Below are positions 1-5,876 of a stretch of 11,028 nucleotides of DNA, piece after piece. The stretch's first letter is position 1. Each line of letters starts with the position of its first letter. A model generated the notes under the pieces. The model did not search any database. It saw nothing but the letters and a program-made list of their open reading frames with translations, and was not told the origin of the DNA. Both the position numbers and the translations under genes were made by a program. The DNA comes from Microcaldota archaeon (lineage in GTDB: Archaea > Micrarchaeota > Micrarchaeia > Norongarragalinales > UBA97), in NCBI GenBank assembly GCA_016217775.1, contig JACRGG010000088.1, forward strand, positions 1 through 11,028. Reading direction: 5' to 3'.

Positions 1-1
1 G

Positions 2-328
2 CCGCTGCAAAAAGAGTCGGATGTGCGCAAGGGGACGATAGACATTCTCGCCCAGGATTTTAGAAACCGCCTCGTCGTAATCGAGGTGAAGCGCCGCGAG
101 GCTGGCTTGGACGCGGTCACGCAGCTGGCGCGTTATGTTGAGGAACTCTCGCGCCGCAAAGACCGCCAAACGCGCGGCATACTGTGCTCGCCGCACATTA
201 CCGGGAACGCGCTTAAGATGCTCGAGAAGCAGGGGCTTGAGTGGCGCAAGCTTGATTATGAAATATCGAATCCCCGCGCGAAAATAATCGGCTTGCAGAA
301 AAAACAAAAGGAACTCAACGAGTTCTAG
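2..328 (+). CDS. nucS: Endonuclease NucS, C-terminal nuclease domain (5' end outside window)
   Basis: The frame is open from base 2 with no start inside the window, so this is the last ~108 residues of a longer protein. Visible motifs fit the RecB-like PD-(D/E)xK nuclease core of NucS: an Asp in GTIDILAQD, the ExK pair in VVIEVKRREAG, the Gln-containing helix DAVTQLARYVEEL, and the tail GILCSPHITGNALKMLEKQG followed by LEWRKLD. NucS (EndoMS) is known to cut branched or mismatched DNA and to bind the sliding clamp; its N-terminal DNA-binding domain would lie upstream. The C-terminal ~25 residues are Lys-rich (KIIGLQKKQKELNEF); I do not see a clear PIP box. The last codons form a hairpin followed by a T-run that may end the transcript. 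Recognition of the family is by motif memory, not by a search. Confidence 0.85.
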   Translation, partial: PLQKESDVRKGTIDILAQDFRNRLVVIEVKRREAGLDAVTQLARYVEELSRRKDRQTRGILCSPHITGNALKMLEKQGLEWRKLDYEISNPRAKIIGLQKKQKELNEF

Positions 329-338
329 GCTTTTTTTT
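311..338 (+). terminator. Hairpin plus T-run at the end of nucS
   Basis: GAACTC (311-316), loop AAC, GAGTTC (320-325) is a perfect 6-bp inverted repeat that overlaps the last nucS codons and stop. A run of eight T follows at 331-338. T-runs alone terminate archaeal RNA polymerase; the stem makes this look like a bacterial-style intrinsic terminator. Confidence 0.5.
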
Positions 339-413
339 CCAGAAAACATTTTAGAAAAATATTTTTCAAGTTCGGCTAATTTTTTTCAAAAAGTTTTTTT
401 TCAATACAAACCG

Positions 414-421
414 TTTTATAT
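414..421 (+). promoter_or_regulatory. TATA box of the 18-aa basic microprotein gene
   Basis: TTTTATAT sits 25 bases before about 443, the predicted transcription start. That would leave a ~14-base leader containing the Shine-Dalgarno GAGGTGA (445-451) ahead of the TTG at 457. Confidence 0.5.
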
Positions 422-456
422 GTCCGTTGCGTAAGAAACTCGGCGAGGTGAAAAGA

Positions 457-513
457 TTGGCGGCTAAGAAAAAGAAATCCAAAGCTAAGAAGAAAGGCAA
501 GAAGAGACGATAA
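457..513 (+). CDS. 18-residue Lys/Arg-rich microprotein
   Basis: The frame TTG(457)...TAA(511-513) encodes MAAKKKKSKAKKKGKKRR: 10 Lys and 2 Arg in 18 residues. The start was chosen because GAGGTGA (445-451), a 7-base match to the archaeal anti-Shine-Dalgarno, is followed after 5 bases by this TTG. A GTG at 448 in the same frame would give 21 residues but lies inside the Shine-Dalgarno. A TATA-like box at 414-421 and a strong hairpin with T-tract at 547-580 make it a complete small transcription unit. The composition resembles the basic tails of nucleic-acid-binding proteins, so binding to DNA, rRNA or polyphosphate is a reasonable guess, but no family is recognised. It could also be a by-product of a short regulatory RNA. 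Confidence 0.5.
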   Translation: MAAKKKKSKAKKKGKKRR

Positions 514-546
514 TGTTTTTTCTGACAAGAACTTTTCTTGATTTAA

Positions 547-580
547 GGGAGGAAAAACGTTTTTCTCCCGCCCTCTTTTT
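547..580 (+). terminator. Strong hairpin terminator after the microprotein gene
   Basis: GGGAGGAAAAA (547-557) pairs with TTTTTCTCCC (560-569) in a stem of about 10 bp with one G-T pair and a tiny loop. A T-tract follows at 576-581 and more T9 runs lie just after. It ends the unit that begins at the TATA box at 414. Confidence 0.6.
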
Positions 581-694
581 TAATTATTTTTTTTTCCAGC
601 AAATTCTAATTATTTTTTTTTCCAGCAAGCTTTTCCCCTTTTTTTAATTGTTTTTTTTTACGGCAAATTCTAATTGTTTTTTTCCAGCAAGCTT
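581..694 (+). repeat. Higher-order T-rich tandem repeat (A-B, spacer, A'-B')
   Basis: Four units of 24-26 bases start with TAATTA or TAATTG, continue with T7-T9, then CCAGCAA or a variant. Unit A (581-606) ends AATTC, unit B (607-632) ends GCTT; after a pyrimidine spacer (633-644), A' (645-670) again ends AATTC and B' (671-694) again ends GCTT. So a two-unit block was duplicated as a whole. Each T-run could terminate transcription on +. There are no spacers of CRISPR type. Similar T8CCAG text occurs singly at 331-342. Confidence 0.75.
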
Positions 695-765
695 TTTCTT
701 TCAAGGCATTTTGCCTCCAAAACTACTCGTTTTTATCCCTTTATAGCCAAAATAATCCATTGTCC

Positions 766-775
766 ATTAATTAAA
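766..775 (+). promoter_or_regulatory. TATA box of the 37-aa basic protein gene
   Basis: ATTAATTAAA is centred about 24 bases before the ATG at 794, matching leaderless spacing. A second weak box, CTTTATAG, lies near 739-746. Confidence 0.4.
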
Positions 776-793
776 TTCGGCGGGTGTTTTGCA

Positions 794-907
794 ATGAATA
801 AGTCTAAGGAGAGAAGGCGCAGGGTAATCCTGGCGCGGCTTAAGCGCAGAATCAAGTTCAACAAGGCGAAAAAATCGCCCAGGCGCAAGAAAAACGCGCG
901 CAGGTAG
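794..907 (+). CDS. 37-residue highly basic mini-protein
   Basis: The ATG at 794 gives a 37-residue protein with 11 Arg and 9 Lys, including RRRR at residues 7-10 and an end rich in RR pairs. The frame is open further upstream to 674, but that stretch is T-rich noncoding-looking sequence and the TATA box at 766-775 supports the ATG at 794. Size and charge fit a minimal ribosomal or nucleic-acid-binding protein. The C-terminal pattern K-x-N...P-R-R...R-R is faintly like ribosomal protein eL39, but eL39 is about 50 residues with a conserved Trp, and no Trp is present here. I do not assign it. It precedes the nucleotidyltransferase gene by 43 bases and could share its transcript. Confidence 0.5.
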   Translation: MNKSKERRRRVILARLKRRIKFNKAKKSPRRKKNARR

Positions 908-950
908 TAAACTAAATTTTTTAGCCAATAGCTAAACGAGTTGAAAAAGC

Positions 951-1667
951 GTGAAAGCAATTATTTTAGCCGGGGGGGCGGGCACTAGGATGCGCCCGCT
1001 TACTTACGCGGTTCCAAAGCCCTTGTTTCCAGTCGCGGGCAAGCCATTGCTTGACTACGTTATCGACAACCTGCTTTTATGCAGGCAAATCAACGAGATT
1101 TACGTGGGCGTCTCGCACCGGCGCGAGGTCATCGAGAATTACCTGCATCACACTCCGCGCAAAGTCCCGGTTCACGCCATAAACACCCTCTCGTGGGAAA
1201 CCGCGGGGGACTTGAAAACGATTTTGTTCGAGAAGGAAGTCGGCGAGCCGGTTGTAGTCGCGTACGGGGACAACCTGACTGACTTGGACGTCAACGGCTT
1301 GGTTTCCTTCCATGAGAAAAACAATTCGCTCGCCACCCTCTCGCTGATTAAAGTCCCAAAGCAGGACTTGCAGAGGCTTAGTTCCGTTAAGCTAGACGGG
1401 GATAAGGTAGTTGACTTTATTGAAAAGCCGGCGGCGGGAAAAGAATTCTCCGACTATTCCAGCGTGGGCTGTTATTGTCTTGACCCGAAAATGTTCGATT
1501 GCATTCCGTTTAAGAAAACAAAAATGGAGTTCGACGTGTTCCCGCGCTTGGCCAAGGAAAACAAATTGTTCGGCTGGAAGGCAAAGCAATCTTATTGGAT
1601 GGACGTCGGGACTATTGACGCGTACAAGCAGGCCGAAAAGTTTATGGCCGACAAGGAATCCAACTAG
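951..1667 (+). CDS. Sugar-1-phosphate nucleotidyltransferase
   Basis: A 238-residue NDP-sugar pyrophosphorylase of the RmlA/GCD1 type (COG1208-like). It would join a sugar-1-phosphate to an NTP, releasing pyrophosphate, to make an activated sugar for surface glycans in the cytoplasm. Visible motifs are the nucleotide-binding signature LAGGAGTRMRPLT (6-18), Lys23 in PKPL, the metal-binding Asp107 in AYGDN, the sugar-site FIEKP, and the closing WMDVGTIDAY. The length covers only the Rossmann-like catalytic domain; there is no C-terminal left-handed beta-helix, so it is not a bifunctional GlmU-type enzyme. Start GTG at 951 is fixed by the conserved first strand MKAIILAGG. The sugar (glucose, mannose or other) cannot be told from sequence. 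A T7 run begins right after the stop. Confidence 0.9.
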   Translation: MKAIILAGGAGTRMRPLTYAVPKPLFPVAGKPLLDYVIDNLLLCRQINEIYVGVSHRREVIENYLHHTPRKVPVHAINTLSWETAGDLKTILFEKEVGEPVVVAYGDNLTDLDVNGLVSFHEKNNSLATLSLIKVPKQDLQRLSSVKLDGDKVVDFIEKPAAGKEFSDYSSVGCYCLDPKMFDCIPFKKTKMEFDVFPRLAKENKLFGWKAKQSYWMDVGTIDAYKQAEKFMADKESN

Positions 1668-1707
1668 TTTTTTTCAGCCACTCTCTAAAAGCCGCCAATC
1701 CGCCTTG

Positions 1708-1715
1708 TTTATATT
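1708..1715 (+). promoter_or_regulatory. TATA box of the lipoprotein gene
   Basis: TTTATATT lies about 26 bases before 1737-1740, so transcription should begin at or just before the TTG at 1737, ahead of the GTG at 1752. Confidence 0.5.
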
Positions 1716-1751
1716 CCCGCTTTTAATTAGCACTACTTGGATGATAATTTA

Positions 1752-2477
1752 GTGGTCAAGCTGTTTTTGCCAGGCGTTTTTGTTTTCGCGCTATTGTTCA
1801 TAGCGGGATGCATTGCGGACGCTCCCGAGCCGTTGTTCGACTGCAAGAGCGACTTGAATTGTTTTCAAAACCAGACGGGCGTTTCGTGCGGCCCGGCTAA
1901 CGTGAGCACTACAAAGCAGGAAGTTTCAACTGGAGCGCTCTTCTCGGTTAACTCCGAAGTCAGGCCCTCGAGCCTGCCTGATGAATGTAATTTGATGGTG
2001 AAAATAACCGGCTTTGAGTTGGCTGAAGGCACTCCGCCGCAGCTTAAGCAAGAGCTTGAAAAAGCCAGGCTGTCCCTCTCCGCATTGAGGATGGACTGCG
2101 GTATCGCTAAAGGCGATTCCGGCAACCTGACTGACGCTAATTATTTTACTTCGGAACAACTTCTTTCCAACTGCGATGGCGTGCTTAAGGCCGTGTTGAA
2201 AAAAATACGGGGCTTGGGCAATCAAACCGCCCCCGGCCCGAATTTCGCTGCAAGCCCGACAATAACTCCGGCGCCAACTGCAACCACCGTTCCTACTCTG
2301 GCATCAACGCCTTCATCAACTGCCGGCCCGACGGGCGCCGCAAACTCCGTTTACTCGACTTACCACTCGATTGGCACCGGCGCGGAAGCGGGCAAAACGT
2401 ATTACTACAAGATAATCAGCACGAACTACACGCACTACGCCGAAACCGCGATTTCAACTTTCACGATGCCAAACTAA
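1752..2477 (+). CDS. Secreted lipoprotein-like protein with Thr/Pro-rich linker
   Basis: I prefer the GTG at 1752, which gives a tidy signal peptide: MVKLF, a hydrophobic core, then FIAGC with Cys20 as a lipobox; a TTG at 1737 would add five residues and would be truly leaderless. The mature part has several Cys (CKSDLNC, CGP, DEC, MDCG, SNCDG), several N-glycosylation sequons (NQT, NVS, NLT, NYT), a helical stretch (PPQLKQELEKARLSLSAL), then a long Pro/Thr/Ser linker typical of glycosylated archaeal surface proteins. The last ~40 residues (GKTYYYKIISTNY...AISTFTMP) resemble the final strands of a fibronectin type III domain; the first half of such a domain is not visible. It probably sits on the outer face of the membrane. 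Function unknown. It follows the nucleotidyltransferase but has its own promoter. Confidence 0.75.
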   Translation: MVKLFLPGVFVFALLFIAGCIADAPEPLFDCKSDLNCFQNQTGVSCGPANVSTTKQEVSTGALFSVNSEVRPSSLPDECNLMVKITGFELAEGTPPQLKQELEKARLSLSALRMDCGIAKGDSGNLTDANYFTSEQLLSNCDGVLKAVLKKIRGLGNQTAPGPNFAASPTITPAPTATTVPTLASTPSSTAGPTGAANSVYSTYHSIGTGAEAGKTYYYKIISTNYTHYAETAISTFTMPN

Positions 2478-2512
2478 GCCCGCGTTAATTCCCTATTCGA
2501 ACAATCAACTTG

Positions 2513-2520
2513 GTTTTAAG
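2513..2520 (+). promoter_or_regulatory. Possible TATA box of the NUDIX gene
   Basis: GTTTTAAG is centred about 28 bases before the ATG at 2545, fitting a leaderless start. It is a weaker match than the other boxes in the window. Confidence 0.3.
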
Positions 2521-2544
2521 CTTTCGCGTTCTTTTTTTACTCCA

Positions 2545-3177
2545 ATGGACAAGTTCGAGCAGCTCATAATGGTCGTGCCGGCGAAAACCCTTTTTTCAAG
2601 CGGTTACTTCCAGGGGTTTCTCGCGCAAGAAAACGCAGCTGATTTTGAGGGCCGCATTTTGAAAAACTTTTCGTACTTAAAGCGCGGGCTTGCCGAAAAA
2701 GACGTTTCTTTCAAGCAGCCGATTGGCTACGCGCTGATAGTCAACCCGCGGTTGAAAAAAGTTTTCGCGTACAAGCGCGCGCAAAGCGGCGCGCACTATA
2801 ACGAATCGCGCTTGGCCGGAAAGTGGTCGTGGGGAGTCGGCGGGCACGTTGACAAGACCGAGGAAAACTCCCCCAACCCGATTTCGGAGAGCCTCTTGCG
2901 TGAAATCAGCGAGGAAATCACATTGCCTTCAATTATCGGCACGCGCGTGCTCGGCTACCTTAACGATGACTTGACGCAAGTCGGCAAAGTGCATTTCGGC
3001 GTGCTCTACTTAATTGAAACCGATTCGGGCCAAGTAAAACCAAGCTCTAGCGAAATCTCTGCCGGCGAACTAAAATCAATTACCGAACTCGAGGAAATCC
3101 TTTCCAGCAAAGACGCGGCAGTCGAGGAGTGGTCTAAAATCGCGTTAGGCCCATTGAAAGCTTTTTTTTCCAAGTAA
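2545..3177 (+). CDS. NUDIX-family hydrolase (COG4112 type)
   Basis: This 210-residue protein matches the pattern I know for the COG4112 predicted phosphoesterases: an N-terminal segment MVVPAKTLFSSGYFQGF, then SFKQPIGYALI, a basic strand (FAYKRAQSG), KWSWGVGGHVD (93-103) and the core REISEE (119-124) of the Nudix box. The Nudix box is longer than the classic GX5EX7REUXEE: about twelve residues separate the first Glu from the Arg, which appears usual for this group. After it comes LGYLNDDLTQVGKVHFGVLYL, also characteristic. Such enzymes hydrolyse a nucleoside diphosphate linked to another moiety; the substrate here is unknown. The gene ends 17 bases from the convergent PiT remnant, with a T8 run in its last codons. 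Confidence 0.85.
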   Translation: MDKFEQLIMVVPAKTLFSSGYFQGFLAQENAADFEGRILKNFSYLKRGLAEKDVSFKQPIGYALIVNPRLKKVFAYKRAQSGAHYNESRLAGKWSWGVGGHVDKTEENSPNPISESLLREISEEITLPSIIGTRVLGYLNDDLTQVGKVHFGVLYLIETDSGQVKPSSSEISAGELKSITELEEILSSKDAAVEEWSKIALGPLKAFFSK

Positions 3178-3194
3178 AAAATATTTTTTGCCGC

Positions 3195-3855
3195 TTAGAT
3201 TGCCAAGCGCAGTACTGCATACGCTGCCGCGGCGACTAACGCGCTTACGGGAATCGTCACGACCCACGCGGTTACAATCGTGCGCGCGACTCCCCAGCGG
3301 ACTTGCCTCGCGTTGTGCGTAGCCCCCACTCCCATTATCGAGCCTGAAATCGCGTGAGTAGTGCTCACGGGGATTCCCGCGTGCGCGGTTAGCGCCAAGA
3401 TGATTCCCCCCGCGGTTTCAGCCGAGAAGCCTTTGATACGGCTTTAAGCGGGTAATCTTTTGCGCCATCGTCTTCATTATCCTCCACCCGCCGAAAAACG
3501 TGCCGAGTGAAATCGCGGCGTGAGCAGCCAGAATCACCCACAGGGGCACGCTAAATTCGGTTAAGAACCCGCCTGCCACCAAGAGGATGGTTATGATTCC
3601 CATTGTTTTCTGCGCGTCGTTAGTCCCGTGCATCACCGAGTAGAAAAACGCGGAGAACAACTGGAGTTTCCTAAACCAAACGTTGATTTTCTGCGGGCTT
3701 TTATGCAAGAAAACCCGCATTACGACCAGCGCGAGGGCGAACGCGGCAATGAACCCGAGCAAAGGCGAGACTACCATAAAAACAATTACTTTCCAAATCC
3801 CGTCGTAAAACAGGATGCCGGTTCCCGCAGCCGCCCAGCAAGTGCTTCCCAAGCT
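3195..3855 (-). pseudogene. PiT-family phosphate transporter, 5'-truncated and frameshifted
   Basis: Read on -, about 220 residues of a PiT (inorganic phosphate/Na+ or H+) transporter remain. The second half-repeat signature is clear: VMHGTNDAQKTMGII, flanked by hydrophobic helices (VIFMVVSPLLGFIAAF), and near the end HAGIPVSTTHAISGSIMGVGA. Two defects are visible. First, the frame shifts near 3438: LKP is followed by IKGFSAETAGG only if one base is dropped from CCGTATC. Second, homology stops at about 3840-3860 (near GSTCWAAAGTG), so the N-terminal helices and the first ND motif are missing; family members are usually more than 320 residues. The frame stays open to 3942 but the added residues are antisense to the ACT gene. 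It is unlikely to encode a working transporter unless the join is an assembly error. Confidence 0.8.
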
Positions 3856-4201
3856 GTTCAACTGCGTGAAGTACGAGAAGGGAGAGACCCTGCACGTCAT
3901 CCAAGGCGAGGAGTCGATTAAGCTTCTCGTCGATTCGCGCAACTTGCAGAAAATCCTCGACTTGATTCCAAAAAACTTGGTGATAGGCGTGCAGAAAAAC
4001 TTGGCGGAAATAAACCTGCACCTGCACCCCCTCGCGGTGAAAACCCCCGGGATAGTCTACGTTATTTGCGGAGAGCTATTTCGAAACAACGTGAACGTGT
4101 ACGAAGTGACCAGCTGCGTGCCGGAAATGCTTTTCTTCGTCGAGGAGAAAGACCTGCTTAAGGCGCACCAAGTGGTGTTCGAGCTGTGCCACGCAAAATA
4201 G
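3815..4201 (+). pseudogene. ACT-domain protein, N-terminus missing
   Basis: The C-terminal part is a clear ACT-like domain: LAEINLHLHP, then TPGIVYVICGELFRNNVNVYEVTSCVPEMLFFVEEKDLLKAHQVVFEL. Upstream, LHVIQGEESIKLLVDSRN also looks like real protein. In the archaeal family I recall, the ACT domain follows an N-terminal helix-turn-helix-like segment of some 60-80 residues; here that segment is replaced by sequence antisense to the PiT gene. The first in-frame ATG (3815) lies inside PiT coding sequence, so an expressed product would begin MPVPAAAQQ, then a GTG at 3842. ACT domains usually bind amino acids and regulate enzymes or transcription. It could still be expressed as a shortened protein; no convincing promoter is visible. 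Confidence 0.65.
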
Positions 4202-4207
4202 CGAATG

Positions 4208-4215
4208 TTAATATT
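4208..4215 (+). promoter_or_regulatory. TATA box of the membrane-protein gene
   Basis: TTAATATT is centred about 28 bases before the ATG at 4239, the usual leaderless spacing, and begins 7 bases after the stop of the ACT fragment. Confidence 0.5.
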
Positions 4216-4238
4216 GCTTTAGCCGCAAATTCATTCTT

Positions 4239-4943
4239 ATGGAAATTCTGGGTCTCGTCCGCAAAAATAAAGTCGCTGTTGCGCTCTTGGCTTTGGCAGG
4301 CGTTTGGCTTTTATTCCGGCATTCGGTGAGCGCGTGGCTTTGCCAAGGCGCGCAAGTTTGCTTTTTGTACCCTGATTACTGGCCGCAGTTGCTTGGCGTA
4401 ACCGCGAATAGTTCGCCGGTTTTAATCGGCTTACTCTCCGGCGTCCTATTCGCCTTGCCGTTTGGGCGCGCGGGCTTGCTTGCAACGCTAGTTGGAATTC
4501 AGTTAGCCCAGCCGGTTTTTGGCTTGATTGGAGTAATCTTGATTTTTGTCTTGTCTTCAGCGATTAGCATAATTGCAGTGCACTCTCTAGTCGAGTACGG
4601 CTTGAACCACTCGAAGGCGGCTTGGATTCGCGCCCGCTTAAAGCCCGCGCAAATACTTTTCTCACCGTCAATACGCAAGAACGGCGTTGCGTGGCTGTCC
4701 GCAGGTAACTTAGTGAGCTCGCAGTGGCATATGAGCGCGCTGGGAATATTGTGCGGCGTTTCAAGGCCGAAAATTTGGCTAGGATTATTTATGGGAAACC
4801 TAGCCGGGTTTGCATTAGTTTACGCTTTCTCCAAAGTGCCAAATCTAGATGCAGTAAGCATCGTCCTCTTGACTCTAGCGGTTGCAATCGCGTTATCATC
4901 GCCCGCCGTATGGACTAATTGGAGGAACTCAAAGAAAAAATGA
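4239..4943 (+). CDS. Polytopic membrane protein of unknown function
   Basis: A 234-residue integral membrane protein with about six hydrophobic segments: roughly residues 12-28, 58-80, 80-100, 100-118, 150-175, 178-200 and 206-225 (some of these may pair as one). Charged loops are Lys/Arg-rich (SKAAWIRARLK, SIRKNG), and the C-terminus is RNSKKK, suggesting it is cytoplasmic. The stretch NGVAWLSAGNLVSSQWHMSAL then LGLFMGNLAGF has small-residue and Gly spacing somewhat like the SNARE-associated/DedA (VTT) group, but I do not see its hallmark F/Y-xxx-R and G-xxxG pattern clearly. I therefore leave the family open. The ATG at 4239 with its TATA box is well placed. The stop is followed immediately by a dispersed-repeat copy at 4944. 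Confidence 0.75.
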   Translation: MEILGLVRKNKVAVALLALAGVWLLFRHSVSAWLCQGAQVCFLYPDYWPQLLGVTANSSPVLIGLLSGVLFALPFGRAGLLATLVGIQLAQPVFGLIGVILIFVLSSAISIIAVHSLVEYGLNHSKAAWIRARLKPAQILFSPSIRKNGVAWLSAGNLVSSQWHMSALGILCGVSRPKIWLGLFMGNLAGFALVYAFSKVPNLDAVSIVLLTLAVAIALSSPAVWTNWRNSKKK

Positions 4944-4980
4944 GTGCAGGGGAAGCACGTCAAGGATGAAGCTAGAGTCT
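4944..4980 (-). repeat. Dispersed repeat, copy 1 (3' of HepT/MNT)
   Basis: This 37-bp segment begins GTGCAGGGG on + and ends GCTAGAGTCT. It aligns without gaps to copy 3 (10541-10577) with 30 of 37 bases equal by my count. It fills most of the gap between the convergent membrane-protein and HepT genes. Strand is given relative to the genes it trails. Confidence 0.6.
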
Positions 4981-5010
4981 GCGTTCTGTGCCGTTATGTT
5001 CTTGGGTTTC

Positions 5011-5342
5011 CTATATTTTTTCAATTGCTTCCTCTAACTCGGGAATGCTTTCGGTTATTGTCTTCCATATTATTTTCGGGCCGGTGCCGAAATACGCGTG
5101 GATTAGGATGTCGCGCATTCCCGTCATTTTTCTCCACGGAACTTTAGGGTGCTTTTTCTTGAATTCTTCGGAATTGTTTTTCGCCGCTTCGCCTATTGCT
5201 TCAAGCGAGCGTATGCAAGCGTAAAGCCGCATAGTATCCGCTTTGAATTCATGAAAGGCTATTCCTTCAGAGAATTTGCCGATGTTTGTTATTCTTCGCG
5301 AATGTCTTGAATATAGTCGGCGGCTGTTCGTTCGCGGGCCAT
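5011..5342 (-). pseudogene. HepT-like ribonuclease toxin (DUF86), frameshifted
   Basis: Read on - from the ATG at 5342 the protein begins MARERTAADYIQDIRE and then hits a stop. Dropping to the next frame at about 5293/5294 (one missing base in GAAG-AATAACA) restores ITNIGKFSEGIAFHEFKAD and the rest of a HepT protein through RSLEAIGEAAKN, HPKVPWRKMTGM and the active-site motif RDILIHAYFG (R-x4-H-x-Y). HepT toxins are known HEPN-fold RNases silenced by their MNT partner, which AMPylates the motif Tyr. With the frameshift only a fragment from an internal ATG at 5232 could be made, keeping the catalytic motif but lacking the first two helices. Total restored length of about 110 residues equals the family norm. 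A true mutation would disarm the toxin; a sequencing error is the alternative. Confidence 0.8.
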
Positions 5343-5632
5343 ACGAACACGGCTTCCCTTAGGATATTGCGCCCGATTCCTGGCTTTAAGGCGTTTTTAG
5401 GCACTAAATCCACTTTTTTTCCAATCAATGCAGTTAGCTTGTTTCTTAATTCCACGAAGTCGAACAAGTTTGGCGCTTCAGAGAAATCAACGAGTATGTC
5501 AACATCGCTTTCCTTCCTTTCCTCGCCGCGCGCGTACGAGCCGAACAAGCCAATTTGCTTCACGCGGAATTCCTTCTTAAGCTCGCGCTTGTGTTTTTTT
5601 AGAACTTCCAGTATCGCACTTGCTTCCAGCAC
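5267..5632 (-). CDS. mntA: MNT-type nucleotidyltransferase antitoxin
   Basis: A minimal nucleotidyltransferase of 121 residues. The signature GSYARGEERKESDVDIL holds GS (31-32) and the metal-binding DxD (Asp43, Asp45); a third carboxylate is in KKVDLVPK. In the known SO_3166/SO_3165-type systems this enzyme transfers AMP to the Tyr of the HepT motif. Start is GTG at 5632, with a GGTG-type site (5638-5641) just before it and an AT-rich TTAAATT box near 5665-5671. The normal end of such proteins is around LREAVFV; here about 25 extra residues follow, overlapping the HepT start at 5342. If the base missing from HepT is restored, this frame would stop at 5289-5291 region instead, after AKQ, so the same deletion both breaks HepT and lengthens this protein. 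Confidence 0.85.
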   Translation of the reverse strand: MLEASAILEVLKKHKRELKKEFRVKQIGLFGSYARGEERKESDVDILVDFSEAPNLFDFVELRNKLTALIGKKVDLVPKNALKPGIGRNILREAVFVWPANEQPPTIFKTFAKNNKHRQIL

Positions 5633-5876
5633 TTGCTTGCACCAAAACTATTTTACGCGCTTTCCAATTTAAGGCAATGCTATCCGCAAAACCCGCTTTG
5701 TTCAATGTATAGCCGCGAAATTATTTTCCACTTCGTCAAACTTGTTGGTTTATTCTCTTCTTATGAAATCCAATAGGGCGAGAGCGCGGAAAATCGTTTT
5801 TGAACTCAATGCGGGAAAGCCAGGCGGAAAACCAGTTTGCCAATGTTTTTAAACGTTCCCCGCCCCTTTCACTAAT
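5633..5876. other. Intergenic region between divergent MNT and HerA-like genes
   Basis: It holds the outward promoters of both neighbours. On + there is also a 29-residue open frame (5763-5852, starting MKSNRARARKIVF, ending PVCQCF) with no good ribosome site or TATA box; it ends inside the TATA box of the HerA-like gene, so I do not call it a gene. Confidence 0.4.
5846..5853 (+). promoter_or_regulatory. TATA box of the HerA-like gene
   Basis: TTTTTAAA is centred about 27 bases before the ATG at 5877. The spacer is C-rich (CCCCGCCCC) and ends in CACTAAT, so translation should begin a base or two from the transcript end. Confidence 0.55.

Noticed and set aside
581..694. CRISPR array
   Set aside because: Units are directly adjacent low-complexity T-rich repeats with no unique spacers, and there are no cas genes.
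733..960. Hydrophobic open frame on - opposite the 37-residue basic protein
   Set aside because: Its Leu/Phe-rich content is the mirror of Lys/Arg codons on +; the + gene has the better promoter and composition.
5763..5852. 29-residue open frame before the HerA-like gene
   Set aside because: There is no good ribosome site or promoter, and its stop lies within the HerA-like gene's TATA box.
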